Positions 45,301 through 53,989 are shown, counted from the first letter of the stretch. The stretch: 64,000 bases of DNA from Ardenticatenaceae bacterium (GCA_030065875.1 JASJCR010000009.1:62001-126000), one strand, 5' to 3'. The notes: generated by a model not told the origin, from the sequence alone. Translations and numbers: made by a program.

Positions 45301-45692
45301 ATCGGGATTTCTACGTTTGACCAGCTTTTGACGGTCACAGGAACATTGGTCGTAAATAGCTTTTCGTAATTTTCATTAAATCCAATGACTGTCAACGTAT
45401 CTGTTTTTGTGGCGTAAATGTCGGCTACTAGCCGCTCAAAATCTCCTGTATCTCCCAATAACAAGAGACCGGTGTTCGACTGCCGAATACGCAAACGCAC
45501 TGATTGGCCCTCAACGGCGCGTTTGGTGTATTTGGTGCTTAGGCGGGCTCCCCAATTGCGATATTCCCAATTAAACTCATCTTCATAAACGATCTGCTGT
45601 TCATATGAAGCAGAGACGCCCATTGGCTTCAGGAAAAACCAGGCGGCCAATAGGACAGGTAATACAGTTAAATAAGGTATAACTTTTCGCAT
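42354..45692 (-). CDS. large secreted GH5-like glycoside hydrolase with PT-rich linkers
   Basis: 1112 residues from the ATG at 45692 (AGGAG 5 bases upstream; a GTG 12 bases earlier is less likely). Layout: signal peptide (1 to about 28), a beta-sandwich carbohydrate-binding-like domain (about 35-155), a PTEEPT linker (about 160-210), a GH5-type barrel (about 215-550), a second longer PTEEPTPEPT linker (about 555-655), and a C-terminal region (about 660-1112). The barrel has a catalytic Glu in FDIINEPEY near 377 and a nucleophile Glu in LVIGEMPA near 495. The C-terminal region is lectin or concanavalin-like. It probably degrades a plant-type beta-glucan or mannan outside the cell; the exact subfamily is not clear. 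Confidence 0.85.
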   Translation of the reverse strand: MRKVIPYLTVLPVLLAAWFFLKPMGVSASYEQQIVYEDEFNWEYRNWGARLSTKYTKRAVEGQSVRLRIRQSNTGLLLLGDTGDFERLVADIYATKTDTLTVIGFNENYEKLFTTNVPVTVKSWSNVEIPIQRADMLFLTGPVGGTYYLDNITIERGDPEATPVPTEEPTAVPTEEPTSEPTQAPTEEPTAVPTEEPTPEPTQVPPNPGVCLPPYQLGVNLPWFNGGFGADFGTVEEWGQHTYDHDQVEAIFAELSASGVNSVRWWVFADGRGTPEFDAAGNVIGLDNTTAATMADALVLANQYDIHLQFNLWSFSMLFGEGFAGVPASSGHGDLVYSEEKLDGFLNNALIPLLQTPTSDGYTIGSHPKAVFDIINEPEYAIAEFIVEANVAQPVSLADMQRFVARISATIHENGGAPTTVGSAALKFVSDNVLGGYGNIWTDDQLTRFAPNGYLDFYSAHYYPWMDGDGIWWSYNPLDYTVEELGIDKPLVIGEMPAIMAENLTEALYDRGYAGAFIWSYEPVDTNGSWADAQSAYASFAAAHGDALSCNGSNPTPEPTAVPTEEPTPEPTSVPTEEPTPEPTSVPTEEPTPEPTAVPTEEPTAVPTEEPTPEPTSVPTEEPTPEPTAVPPTPTVEPTAVPPTPTPEPPPPAGPNTFVETFDGNPANPEPWNQVGWDVSVHLRDQDRLWEQFPAVADHGPNCEAPPDGGEQPNGSNTHIVTSYDDMIYRCRNHIMTNVYGLSEYGGYGVLYFTPEIVVDPSQDFSISWDMSTMRTNMGRDWIDVTITPYGENMILPLIDWLPDLQGEPQRQAMFELMRPENMLQFHLYNYNNQTEYGQDNWFFYDSLLTPSRKTRTTFTIEVKNGRLRVGLPEYDAWWYDMPVPEEMKAFGPSIVQFGHHSYTPDKDCWETHDRCGPNTYHWDDVIIEGAVPFKAIKPADRNPTMTIVEGSGAVNLPEAAPDNSFLRFAAIGDIEVRFNDGDWQPAQKQSAPGGQNITEHFSSYWMPVPAGTQKIEFRGNDWWAGQWAVRDPAIWSRSSSPPLPQMNVAAAPGDSGTAVADGSFSMAGKPQFSSAPFAEVAVTASLDNVVEPVLNTELADIYNDLNATCDS
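43735..44035 (-). repeat. coding minisatellite for the PTEEPTPEPT linker
   Basis: About eight 36-bp units, each coding a 12-residue unit of the type PTEEPTPEPTSV, with synonymous changes between copies (GGAACTGA versus GGAACGG). A shorter run of the same kind lies at 45060-45220. The Gly/Val-rich frame on the opposite strand is an artefact of this repeat. Confidence 0.8.
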
Positions 45693-46006
45693 TTCACTCC
45701 TCACACACTTGGTGCTATGCCCATTCTATGTTTGGAGGAGGGGGACAAGGTGTAGAAATTTGAACAGAGGGGTTGTAGCCTGTTTGGGTAAAAAAATGTG
45801 GCTTGCTTAAATAGGAGTTCAGTAACTATTTTACAAATTCACGGCTGATTTATGTTGTGTTCACGCTTCATTCACGCATATTGGGTAAATAATTTTGTTG
45901 CCTGAGCCGTAAGGTTTTTCTTAAGAAACTATTTAGATTTGTTCCCAGATATCGGACAAATCGTGATATTGAGGGGATATTCCCAAATATGGGGGTTCGA
46001 AATGTG
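45693..46006. other. 314-base gap upstream of the GH5-like gene
   Basis: AT-rich leader and promoter region of the GH gene, which reads away from it. I see no clear promoter pair, repeat or gene. An imperfect inverted pair around 45917-45935 (TTTTTCTTAAGAAA) is the only small palindrome seen. Confidence 0.5.
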
Positions 46007-49000
46007 TTATTTGGGTGTCAAAGCGGTATCTTCTAAAAGGTTTGAGAGCGTTTCCAGTAAAAATCGGCCATTTTCACGTGAAAAAACCATCGGCGGCCGG
46101 ATTTTGAGCACGTTGTGATACGGTCCATCCGTGCCGGCCAGAATGCCTCGCGTCGCCAGGCGATTAACGAGATAAGCCGCTTCAGCAGCAGCCGGGGTTA
46201 AACTTTGCCGGTCTGTGACCAATTCCAGCCCCAGAAAGAGACCCGCCCCTCGGGCATCTCCAACCAGTGGATGCTGGTCTGTCAATGAGCGGAGCCCATC
46301 CAATAGATATTCACCAACCTGGCGGGCGTTTTCCTGAAGATTTTCCTCTGCCAGGATATCCAGTACGGCCAACCCGGCGGCGCAGGAAACGGGATTCCCG
46401 CCAAAGGTTGAAAAGAACTCCATCCCGTTGTCAAACGCTCCAGCTATCTCGGCCGTGGTGATCACCGCCGCGAGCGGATGTCCGTTGCCGATCGGTTTAC
46501 CCAACACCACGATATCGGGAACCACGCCCTGCAGTTCAAACCCCCACATGTGTATGCCCGTCCGGCCAAAACCGGTTTGAACTTCATCGGCGATGCATAC
46601 CCCGCCGGCTTGACGCACGTGACGATATGCTTCAGCCAGATAGCCGGGGGGAAAGACGATTTGACCGCCGACGCTGGGCAGGGATTCGGCGATAAAGCCG
46701 CACAATTGACGGCCGGACTCGGTGATTTCATCGATGATTTGCCCGACGTGCCGCCCGTACTTGAGACCGGCTTCCGGATCATCCCGCTTGTATTCACCGC
46801 GATAATCATCGGCAAGGGGGGCGACATGCACCCAAGGCTGCTGACCGCGGCCGCCCGGCCCGGCAAATTTGTATGGGCTGATATCGATTAACGAGGTGGT
46901 GTGACCGTGATAGGCACCCTCAAGGACGATCATCTCTTTCTGTCCGGTATAGCTTCGAGCGAGGCGCAGGGCCAGCTCGTTTGCTTCGCTGGCGGAATTG
47001 ACAAAGTAACACACTTCCAGCGATTCCGGCAGCAGATTCGTCAGGGCGGCCGCATAGCGGACAATATTGTCGTGTAGATAGCGGGTGTTGGTATTGAGTA
47101 ATCCCACCTGATTTTGAATGGCGGCGACGACCTTGGGATGGGAATGACCCACGTGAGGGACGTTGTTATAAACATCGAGATAAGCTCGGCCGGATTCATC
47201 ATAGAGGTATTGCCGCCAGCCGCGAACAAATTTGAGCGGATTTTGATAGCTGAGGCTTAGATTGCGGCCGAGCAGTCGCTGTCGTTGTGCAGCGGTTTTC
47301 TCCCTGTCTGGCGGCGGATCGGGGAAGAGGGTATCTGGAATATCCAAAATCAAATTGGGGTCAGGTGAAAGTGAAAGCCACAGCGGCCGCTGGCTGGCCA
47401 AAGCCACCCCGGGAAAATCACGCCCCAGGCCAAGCAGATCGCCGATAATTTGAAAATGAAGATGAGGGGGCCAGTTCCCGTTGATTGGTGGTGCCCCAAC
47501 CACCCCAATTTGCTCTCCCGCTTCGATTATTTGCCCCGGCCCAATTAAATTTTGCGTTTCCCGGCCGAGATGACCATAAAGGGTAAAAAATAGGGTGCCA
47601 TCGGGCAGCGCGTGCTGCAAAATGACCAGGGGACCGTAATCGAGGGGCGCTGTGTTTTCCGCAACTTCAAAAACGGTGCCGCCGATTGGCGCATATACCG
47701 GTTCCCCAGCTGATATCCATAAATCAATACCCAGGTGGACCGTCCGGCCTTCATCGGTATGGTGGTTTCCGGTACGAAACGTTGATTCTGTATACAGCAG
47801 GCGTGGCTCATTGTAGCCGCCGATCGCCAACGCTGAATGATCGCGGTCGATTTGTCGCTTGATGAGGCCAGAAAGTTGATCGACCCGGCCGTTTGCCGGA
47901 TTCGCTCCCAGCAGCAGACTGCCCACGCTTAAATCGAGTACCGAAAGGGGGGATGATGAAAAGTCAAGATCGAGCACGGGGGCAAATTGGCCTCGATTTT
48001 TACGCAGCCAGGCGGTTAAAGCGGTTTCGCCAGGAAATGCCGTGTAGCCGCACGCGGCTCGCAGCCGATAATGGGCCAGCCGCGGCAGATAGTTATCGAG
48101 CTGACCCAGAAGGTCCCAGGCGGGGCGTTCGCTGATGACGACATAGGGGTCCTCGGGCCGACGCTTTTTCTGGATGGCCGAATTAACCACGGTCACACAC
48201 AATCGCAAGCAAATCAGATTGAATAGATGGGCCACTTCTTGCTCAGACAGCGGCCGCACCGCGTGGTAGCCGCGCGTTATCTCGACCAGGGCCTGCAGTG
48301 GATCCTTCTTATTAAAGATGGCGTAGGCCGCTCCGATAGCCAGGTCGGCAATGGTCACCGTGTAGATGGCGTCACCAAAGTCAATGATACCGGCGATTTC
48401 CTGCGGCAGATCTAGTGGAGAATTGGTTAGCACATTGTGATCGTTGGCGTCGTTGTGAACCACAGTGTGGGGCAGTTCGTCTAAATACGGCATCGTTTCC
48501 CGAGCCACGCGCTCCCATTGCCGTTTTACCAGTTCCAGCTGTGCTGGATCCTCGATGTGGTGGAGCTGCTTCTCGATCCAGCGGGCCTGTTTGAGATCCC
48601 ACTTTAATTCCCGGTGAGCGGCTGGGTGCGAAAAACCGGCGAGGGCCACGTCGATGGCCGCTAAATACCGGCCGAAGTGGTCAAGCAGCTCGGCCGAATG
48701 GGGCACGGTATTGGCCAGAAGATCGCCAGGAATAAACTCCAATACCCAGACCAGAGACGTTTGCCCATCATCGGTAGGCAGGGAGATAGTGAAGCGATCG
48801 TCAACGGTTTTAAATATTTTAGGAACGTAAACGCCACAATCCTGTTCGACAATGTACGCCAGGAGCCGGCACTGTAGATCGACCCACGCTTCATCTCGGG
48901 TCGGGTGCATGACCTTGACGACAACCGAGTGGTGATCTATTGTATCGAGGCGAAAATTCAGGTCATATTCTCCGGGTAGGGGGGTCAACCGGCCGGTGAG

Positions 49001-49072
49001 CTGAAATTTTTCTTCCAGCATTTCGTATAAAGTCTGCAAATAAATGGCCGGTTTTTCATGTTGCTCGTTCAA
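46007..49072 (-). CDS. APH kinase-M23 peptidase-class III aminotransferase fusion
   Basis: 1021 residues from a TTG start with AAAGGA about 8 bases upstream. Domain order: APH-type kinase (1 to about 330, with [12 protein letters not shown] at 204-215 and IIDFGD at 229-234), an M23 metallopeptidase-like fold (about 395-560, with HLGID at 446-450 and HLHF at 537-540), and a class III PLP aminotransferase (about 600-1015, with PLP Lys859 in VLGKPIG and DEVQTGFGR). Kinase-phospholyase fusions are known relatives of human AGPHD1 with AGXT2L1/AGXT2L2, which phosphorylate and then eliminate phosphate from hydroxylysine or ethanolamine. The M23 fold in a cytoplasmic enzyme is odd. Confidence 0.88.
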   Translation of the reverse strand: MNEQHEKPAIYLQTLYEMLEEKFQLTGRLTPLPGEYDLNFRLDTIDHHSVVVKVMHPTRDEAWVDLQCRLLAYIVEQDCGVYVPKIFKTVDDRFTISLPTDDGQTSLVWVLEFIPGDLLANTVPHSAELLDHFGRYLAAIDVALAGFSHPAAHRELKWDLKQARWIEKQLHHIEDPAQLELVKRQWERVARETMPYLDELPHTVVHNDANDHNVLTNSPLDLPQEIAGIIDFGDAIYTVTIADLAIGAAYAIFNKKDPLQALVEITRGYHAVRPLSEQEVAHLFNLICLRLCVTVVNSAIQKKRRPEDPYVVISERPAWDLLGQLDNYLPRLAHYRLRAACGYTAFPGETALTAWLRKNRGQFAPVLDLDFSSSPLSVLDLSVGSLLLGANPANGRVDQLSGLIKRQIDRDHSALAIGGYNEPRLLYTESTFRTGNHHTDEGRTVHLGIDLWISAGEPVYAPIGGTVFEVAENTAPLDYGPLVILQHALPDGTLFFTLYGHLGRETQNLIGPGQIIEAGEQIGVVGAPPINGNWPPHLHFQIIGDLLGLGRDFPGVALASQRPLWLSLSPDPNLILDIPDTLFPDPPPDREKTAAQRQRLLGRNLSLSYQNPLKFVRGWRQYLYDESGRAYLDVYNNVPHVGHSHPKVVAAIQNQVGLLNTNTRYLHDNIVRYAAALTNLLPESLEVCYFVNSASEANELALRLARSYTGQKEMIVLEGAYHGHTTSLIDISPYKFAGPGGRGQQPWVHVAPLADDYRGEYKRDDPEAGLKYGRHVGQIIDEITESGRQLCGFIAESLPSVGGQIVFPPGYLAEAYRHVRQAGGVCIADEVQTGFGRTGIHMWGFELQGVVPDIVVLGKPIGNGHPLAAVITTAEIAGAFDNGMEFFSTFGGNPVSCAAGLAVLDILAEENLQENARQVGEYLLDGLRSLTDQHPLVGDARGAGLFLGLELVTDRQSLTPAAAEAAYLVNRLATRGILAGTDGPYHNVLKIRPPMVFSRENGRFLLETLSNLLEDTALTPK

Positions 49073-49116
49073 AGTGGCATCCTTTAGGCGTGATGTTCTG
49101 ATTTTAGTCCAACAAA

Positions 49117-49231
49117 TTCCCCTTCCCGATTCGGGAGGGGGTTAGGGGTGGGTCTTGTGACGGTCATTTTACCCCTCTCCGACACGGGGAGGGGTACCTG
49201 TCGGGCTGTTTAAGGGCAGAATTTTTACCTG
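49117..49231. repeat. dispersed GC-rich repeat, copy 1
   Basis: CCCGATTCGGGAGGGGGTTAGGGG...GACGGTCATTTTACCCCTC...CCGACACGGGGAGGGG...TTACCTGTCCGC aligns with 53208-53331 at roughly three quarters identity by eye. Related fragments are near 2830 and 3650. Its facing CCCCTCCC and GGGAGGGG words can pair. Confidence 0.5.
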
Positions 49232-49240
49232 TCCGCCTCT

Positions 49241-49266
49241 GAAGGTTCGCCCCTACGGGATCTGTA
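49241..49266 (-). repeat. dispersed CAGACCCCG repeat, inverted copy
   Basis: GAAGGTTCGCCCCTACGGGATCTG is the reverse complement of the core found at 16017-16075 and 52825-52877. It is followed by CCGCAGATTACGCAGAT...AATCTGCGG, which forms another hairpin (49282-49321). Confidence 0.5.
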
Positions 49267-49362
49267 ATAAATAATCCGCAGATTACGCAGATGGCCGCAG
49301 ATTTTTTCTGTAATCTGCGGATAGTTTATTTTTGAGAAGTTTCTGTAAATCACTTAAACCAC

Positions 49363-50325
49363 TCAATCAGCTGTCAAAAAATTATACATGTCGTCCGAGA
49401 GACCGGGCAGCGCTTCATGGCCAAAATCCGGGTAGACCCGAAGTGATTTTTCACTCTTGATTTTGTTGTAGGCGGCAAATTGGGTTGATGGGGGGCAGAT
49501 CTCATCCATTAAACCGAGATAAAGGCGTACGTTTGCCTGAATTCGCGAGGCAAGATGTTGGACATCGATATAGCCAAGCTGGGTGAAAACCGCTTCTTCC
49601 TGTCTGTGCTGTGGATCAAAGCGGCGAAACCAATCATGCAGTTCCGCATAGGCGTCTTTGGCTAAATCCAATTCCCAAACCCGCTGATAATCGCACAGGA
49701 AGGGGTAAACAGCGGCCGCTTTTTTGATTTTGGGTTCCAGAGCAGCACAAACCAAGGTTAACGCCCCGCCCTGGCTGTAGCCGGCGGCGGAAACTTGGGT
49801 TTCGTCAACCTCAGGCATGGCCATGACTAAATTTGCAACTTTAACGGTATCCAAAAAAATATGTCGGTAAAGCATCTTGCTGGGATCATCACCAAGGCCG
49901 CGAACGATGTGCCCTCTGAGGGTCCACCCTTTTACGCTGCTGATATCTTCTGACAACCCTCCCTGACCCCGGCAATCGAGGGCGGCCACGGTATAACCGG
50001 CGGCAACATAGCCCAGTTTGTCAACCCAGTCGCCCGAGCTGCCGCTGTATCCGTGGAACAGCAGTACGGCCGGTCCTGGCTCACTTTGCCCAACCGGTTT
50101 GAGCAGCTTGGCGTGGATGCGAGCCCCATTTGTACCGGTAAAGTACATGTGATAGCAGTTGGCAAAGGGGGTTTGAAAATCACTTCTGACCAACTGCACA
50201 TCCGGTGACGTGGCCCTCACTTCCTGCAGGGCGGTTTCCCAATATTCATCAAAGTTCCCCGGCCGGGGATTGCGGCCGGTATAGTGCATCAATTCCTCGT
50301 ACGGCAGATCAAAAGTTAAGGGCAT
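49363..50325 (-). CDS. CE7-family acetyl esterase (acetylxylan esterase/cephalosporin-C deacetylase)
   Basis: 320 residues, GGAGGT 4 bases before the ATG. Family CE7 motifs are all present: LDCRGQGG (RGQ), AAGYSQGGAL (nucleophile Ser), and DFGHEALPG (HE, catalytic His). The length is exactly that of CE7 enzymes, cytoplasmic hexameric esterases that deacetylate short xylo-oligosaccharides or similar compounds. There is no signal peptide. It could act downstream of secreted glycoside hydrolases such as the GH5-like protein (inference). Confidence 0.95.
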   Translation of the reverse strand: MPLTFDLPYEELMHYTGRNPRPGNFDEYWETALQEVRATSPDVQLVRSDFQTPFANCYHMYFTGTNGARIHAKLLKPVGQSEPGPAVLLFHGYSGSSGDWVDKLGYVAAGYTVAALDCRGQGGLSEDISSVKGWTLRGHIVRGLGDDPSKMLYRHIFLDTVKVANLVMAMPEVDETQVSAAGYSQGGALTLVCAALEPKIKKAAAVYPFLCDYQRVWELDLAKDAYAELHDWFRRFDPQHRQEEAVFTQLGYIDVQHLASRIQANVRLYLGLMDEICPPSTQFAAYNKIKSEKSLRVYPDFGHEALPGLSDDMYNFLTAD

Positions 50326-50377
50326 GATTACCTCCAGTGTGGTTATTTGTCAGAACTCTCGAGTTTGCGAGGTGCTT

Positions 50378-51184
50378 TCAGGGCAGCGAAGAAAGCCATT
50401 TTGCACACGCCTCGGCAATTTCAGCGGCCGTTTGGGTCGTTGTATCCCGGATTAGAGAACGATTTGCGGCTTTGTTATCCAGCGCTGCGACCGTTTCTTC
50501 CGGAGTGTAGTTTTCTCGTTCGCTGCGGACAATGTTGAGTTTTGCCAACAGATCGGCCGCAGATATTTTTCCCTGGTTGACAAGGCGAGTCAGCACCTTT
50601 TTTTCTGTTTCACTGATAGATTCCGTATCTTTTGGAAATGTGAAGCGGTTGTGATCGTTTGCGGCCGTCCCACCCTTGATTTGATCAAATACATCTTCCC
50701 GGCCGAGAAGTCGCTGCAGCCGGACCCCATCTGGGGCCGTCAGAGCCAGAAAATGGGCCTGAGGCAGGTACTCCGCTGAATAGGAAATCTCACTGGCCCC
50801 GCGCAACCCGTCAAAAACGAACCAGTTAGGCGTGGATGTGTTTAATTTTATCCACAAAGGGGCTATCGCCTCGGCCATTCCCCCTGGATTTTTCGAGCGG
50901 AATGTGCGAGTGAGTCGGAAACGTTCCGCCCGATCGGTCACCGGCTTTTGAGGCTGCCCCAACATATTCTGAGCGGTGGGAATGAGCAGCAGGTCAGTTA
51001 ATTGACGCCGGTCTGGCAGGGTAACCATCGACCGGTCATCGGCCTCCAGCAGGTGCCTCAACACGGTGCTCTTTCCAACGCCGGTCAACCCCACCAAGAT
51101 TAAGAGCGGCACTTCTTTGATTGAAGTCCATGATCCCCCCCGGGGCCGATCAACCCGCAAATTATCTCCAAATCGGATTTCCAT
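50378..51184 (-). CDS. P-loop ATPase of unknown function
   Basis: 268 residues. The Walker A is LVGLTGVGKST near residues 31-41 and a Walker B-like strand is WFVFDGLRGASEISYS. Between them are KPVTDRAERFRLTRTFRSKNPGG and similar charged stretches; the last part is helical. The layout is like a nucleotide kinase or small AAA-like NTPase, but I recognise no named family. It is divergent from the DinB gene with about 100 bases between starts. Confidence 0.65.
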   Translation of the reverse strand: MEIRFGDNLRVDRPRGGSWTSIKEVPLLILVGLTGVGKSTVLRHLLEADDRSMVTLPDRRQLTDLLLIPTAQNMLGQPQKPVTDRAERFRLTRTFRSKNPGGMAEAIAPLWIKLNTSTPNWFVFDGLRGASEISYSAEYLPQAHFLALTAPDGVRLQRLLGREDVFDQIKGGTAANDHNRFTFPKDTESISETEKKVLTRLVNQGKISAADLLAKLNIVRSERENYTPEETVAALDNKAANRSLIRDTTTQTAAEIAEACAKWLSSLP

Positions 51185-51282
51185 GCCTGATTCTCGCTTC
51201 TCTCGTCTCTTTTACCATTGATGATTATACTTGTCTCAATATCGTAAGCCATCTCTTCTTCCAAATCATTCGAGGAGAATTA

Positions 51283-51762
51283 ATGACACCAGAAGACCGC
51301 GCCGTACTCGATCAAAAGTTAGCCGACGTTCGTCAGGATTTGCTTTCTTTTCTACAAACCCTTGACGATGCCGCGTGGCAAAAGGCCGTGTATCGCGACC
51401 CGGAAAGGTGGACGGTTAGCGATACCGTTCGGCATCTGGTCCAGGCGGAAAAGAGCATGACCCGCTTGATGGACGGGATCAGGCAGGGTCATCCTGGTAC
51501 CCGCAAAGGATTTGATCTGGCGGCTTTTAACCGGGAGGGCATCCAGCGAATCATCGACATACCGCGTGAGGAGTTATTTGGTCGGTTGCTCGACGCCCGC
51601 GATCATCTCCACCGGTTTATGGATGGTTTATCTGAAGAAGATTGGGAAAAATCCGGCCGTCATGCGATTGGACGAGTCATGACGGTGCATCAAATTTGCC
51701 ATCTCATTGGTGATCATGAAAAAGGTCACCTGACCGATATGCAGATGGTTGTGGGGTCATGA
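51283..51762 (+). CDS. DinB-family protein
   Basis: 159 residues from the ATG at 51283 with GAGGAG just upstream. DinB-like four-helix bundle: RWTVSDTVRHLVQAEKSMTRLMDG early, and HQICHLIGDHEKGHL near the end, with His residues placed for a divalent metal. The family includes DNA-damage-induced and thiol-transferase (bacillithiol, mycothiol) relatives; function here is not assigned. The stop overlaps the start of the holB gene. Confidence 0.8.
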   Translation: MTPEDRAVLDQKLADVRQDLLSFLQTLDDAAWQKAVYRDPERWTVSDTVRHLVQAEKSMTRLMDGIRQGHPGTRKGFDLAAFNREGIQRIIDIPREELFGRLLDARDHLHRFMDGLSEEDWEKSGRHAIGRVMTVHQICHLIGDHEKGHLTDMQMVVGS

Positions 51763-52802
51763 TGTCAAACCAATGGGGCATTATTGGACATGATTGGGCG
51801 GTTGACCTGCTGCGTCAGGGGGTTGAAAACGGCCGGATTGGTCACGCTTATTTGATTACCGGGGCGGCTCATCTGGGCCGCACAACCCTGGCCCTGGCTC
51901 TGGCCAAGGCGCTAAACTGCACCAGTGAATATGTAAACAACCGGCCGTGTGGCCAATGTCGTTCGTGTAAATTAATTGCCAGCGGCCGTCACCCCGATGT
52001 GTTCACCATTGAGCCACAGGTGTCCGGCCGAGGGTTTGGGGTGATTAAAATCGATCAGATCCGGGAGCTGCAGCGCAGCCTGAATTTGGCAACGATCGAA
52101 GCGCGGTACAAAATCGCCATTATCCGCAATTTTGATGCGGCCAACTTAAGTGCGGCCAACGCCTTTCTCAAAACCCTTGAGGAACCACCGCCTAATGTGA
52201 TCTTGATTTTGACCGCTTCAGATGCGGATGTGTTGCTCCAGACGATCACTTCTCGCTGCCGAACCGTCAGCCTGCGGCCGGTCGCCACGGCGATCATTCA
52301 ACATCTGCTCGAGACTGAGTATGGACAGCTACCTTCTCAGGCCCACACCATTGCTCATCTGGCCAACGGCCGCATCGGCTGGGCGATTCAGGCGGTCGAA
52401 GAGCCTCACCACGTTGCCGACCATCAGGCGGCAATCAAACAGCTTATGGATATTTTAGCCGGTAAACGGGTTGATCGCTTCGCTATCGTCAACAAGCTCT
52501 ATCGGCATGGTGAAAGTTTGCCGGCGCTCCTGCAAGCGTGGTCCAGCTGGTGGCGAGATGCACTGCTGGTCGGAATTCATGGTCAGGCGGCCGGTGACCG
52601 GTTGATCAATCTGAATGAATTTGATCGTCTGGCTGCGGTCCAGGAGCATCTTGAGGGTGATGCTGCCCTGCACGCCCTCAAGGCGACTGAAGAAGCGCAG
52701 TGGCAGCTGGCCCACAACGGCAATATTCGACTGGTTTTAGAGGTTCTTTTTCTCAACTATCCATATTTATCAGGGGTTATAGCGACCGATCAATTGGCTT
52801 GA
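51759..52802 (+). CDS. holB: DNA polymerase III delta-prime subunit-like (HolB/DnaX family)
   Basis: 347 residues. The N-terminal AAA+ part has YLITGAAHLGRTTLALALAKAL (degenerate P-loop), the zinc module CGQCRSCKLI, and FLKTLEEPPPNVILILTAS with the sensor region TITSRCRTVSL. A C-terminal collar domain follows. In delta-prime the P-loop is not functional, and GAAHLGRTT fits this. It should be part of the clamp loader. It overlaps the DinB gene by 4 bases (ATGA). Confidence 0.88.
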   Translation: MMSNQWGIIGHDWAVDLLRQGVENGRIGHAYLITGAAHLGRTTLALALAKALNCTSEYVNNRPCGQCRSCKLIASGRHPDVFTIEPQVSGRGFGVIKIDQIRELQRSLNLATIEARYKIAIIRNFDAANLSAANAFLKTLEEPPPNVILILTASDADVLLQTITSRCRTVSLRPVATAIIQHLLETEYGQLPSQAHTIAHLANGRIGWAIQAVEEPHHVADHQAAIKQLMDILAGKRVDRFAIVNKLYRHGESLPALLQAWSSWWRDALLVGIHGQAAGDRLINLNEFDRLAAVQEHLEGDAALHALKATEEAQWQLAHNGNIRLVLEVLFLNYPYLSGVIATDQLA

Positions 52803-52824
52803 GAAAATTCGTATCCATTTAATT

Positions 52825-52877
52825 GTCCACAGACCCCGCAGGGGTGAACCAAAGGTTCGCAGATTTTCGCAGAGAAA
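52825..52877. repeat. dispersed CAGACCCCG repeat, copy 2
   Basis: GTCCACAGACCCCGCAGGGGTGAACCAAAGGTTCGCAG matches 16017-16075 closely, with a CGCAGATTTTCGCAGAG tail. Confidence 0.55.
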
Positions 52878-53022
52878 AATTGTGGCTCAATCAATGGGAA
52901 AATGCGTTTTTCACTCCAACAATTTCCCCCTCCCGTGTCGGGTTCAAGGGCTATCCAATCTAACTAAAAAACTATCTTCTCGTGGCCGTTCAGGGGCTGT
53001 TTTTACGCGACAGCGTCCATTT

Positions 53023-53154
53023 GTAGGGCCGCAGCATGCTGCGGCCGTGGGATCGCCTTCTATACCCTTTCGCTCCATGGTGAATGATTGAATGTTTAAC
53101 CGCTAAATACCCTGTCGGGGAAGATGGATCGGCCGCAGCATGCTGCGGCCCTAC
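53023..53154. repeat. 25-bp perfect inverted pair of self-palindromes
   Basis: The 25-bp left arm (53023-53047) begins GTAGGGCCGCAGCATGCTGC and its exact reverse complement is at 53130-53154. Each arm contains the 20-bp perfect palindrome GGCCGCAGCATGCTGCGGCC. About 82 bases lie between. Confidence 0.75.
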
Positions 53155-53207
53155 GATGCAAGTGTGATCAACCATGTCCTGTTTGATCAAACCTGTACGC
53201 CCTTGAA

Positions 53208-53331
53208 CCGTCATGCGAGGGAGTTAGGGGGTAGGTCTTTGGACGGTCATTATACCCCTCCCCCAGCCCCTCCCCGACACGGGGAGGAGAGTTTGTTGGA
53301 CTGGTTGAGGAGGGAAATTTTCCTGTCCGCA
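53208..53331. repeat. dispersed GC-rich repeat, copy 2
   Basis: GAGGGAGTTAGGGGGTAGGTC...GGACGGTCATTATACCCCTCCCCCAGCCCC...CCGACACGGGGAGGAG...TTTTCCTGTCCGC aligns with copy 1 at 49117. Confidence 0.5.
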
Positions 53332-53333
53332 GG

Positions 53334-53798
53334 TTAGATATGGGACGATTGCTCCCCTTCTTTTAAAGTCAGCCGCCGAGAACTTAACCCATCGCCCTCA
53401 ATCAACAGGTCTTGAACCTCTTGAGCAAGACAAAAACGATCCCATGTGGTGTGCAAAAACAGCAGCCGCCGCCAGCTGAGGCTGACAATTGGCTCCCCCC
53501 GAGCCTGAATCGACCCGAGCTGAATCTTGAAGTAGAGATCTTGGGCCCGTTTATGATCTCCTTGATCGGGGAATAAATCGATTCGTTTTACCAACTCATG
53601 CCCGTTGTTGCGCGCATAGTAGTGTATTCCCCATTTTAGATCCCCAAATTTCCGGCCGAAATAAAAGGCGATATACTCGGCATAGATCCCTTTGGGGCAG
53701 TTGGCAACGGGAATCCGATACCAGCGCTCTTCCCGAATTCGCACAAAATCGGCCGGTTCCGGGACGTAAGCAATGAGGACGCGGTCTTCTGGATACAT
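53334..53798 (-). CDS. conserved-looking hypothetical protein
   Basis: 154 residues, rich in aromatic and charged residues (YRIPVANCPKGIYAEYIAFYFG and FGDLKWGIHYYARNNGH), without signal, membrane helix or a motif I recognise. Its balanced composition and codon use support it as coding. The frame runs unbroken from the divergent gap to the repeat region. The start has no strong ribosome site. Function unknown. Confidence 0.6.
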   Translation of the reverse strand: MYPEDRVLIAYVPEPADFVRIREERWYRIPVANCPKGIYAEYIAFYFGRKFGDLKWGIHYYARNNGHELVKRIDLFPDQGDHKRAQDLYFKIQLGSIQARGEPIVSLSWRRLLFLHTTWDRFCLAQEVQDLLIEGDGLSSRRLTLKEGEQSSHI

Positions 53799-53805
53799 GG
53801 GATTT

Positions 53806-53989
53806 TAGCACGGCCCGATGGGCCTTTTAGCCATTAGCACGGCCCAATGGGCCTCACAGCTATCAGCACGGCCCTGCGGGCCTTTCAGTTTAAAACGGAT
53901 CATGCTGAGAGGCGCGCAGCGCCAAGCCAAAAGAGGCGCAGCCTCGTGCTAACAGGCCCGCAGGGCCGTGCTAATTCGCTAATACGCTA
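53806..53989. repeat. array of six covarying hairpins
   Basis: GGCCC-GAT-GGGCC, GGCCC-AAT-GGGCC, GGCCC-TGC-GGGCC, GGCGC-GCA-GCGCC, GAGGC-GCA-GCCTC and GGCCC-GCA-GGGCC, with linkers of AGCAC/GTGCT and TTAGCCATTAGC, as in the arrays at 10224 and 13217. This copy lies in a divergent promoter region. The final part shows GCTAATTCGCTAATACGCTAAC words. Confidence 0.75.

Larger units (their letters stand above)
52803..53333. other. 531-base gap made of dispersed repeats
   Basis: Contains the CAGACCCCG repeat (52825-52877), the 25-bp inverted palindrome pair (53023-53154) and the GC-rich repeat copy 2 (53208-53331). Small frames in it follow the repeats and have no family look. No gene is supported. 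Confidence 0.55.

Noticed and set aside
53140..53337. 65-codon gene in the repeat gap
   Set aside because: It is formed by the inverted palindrome and GC-rich repeat and shows no protein-like composition.
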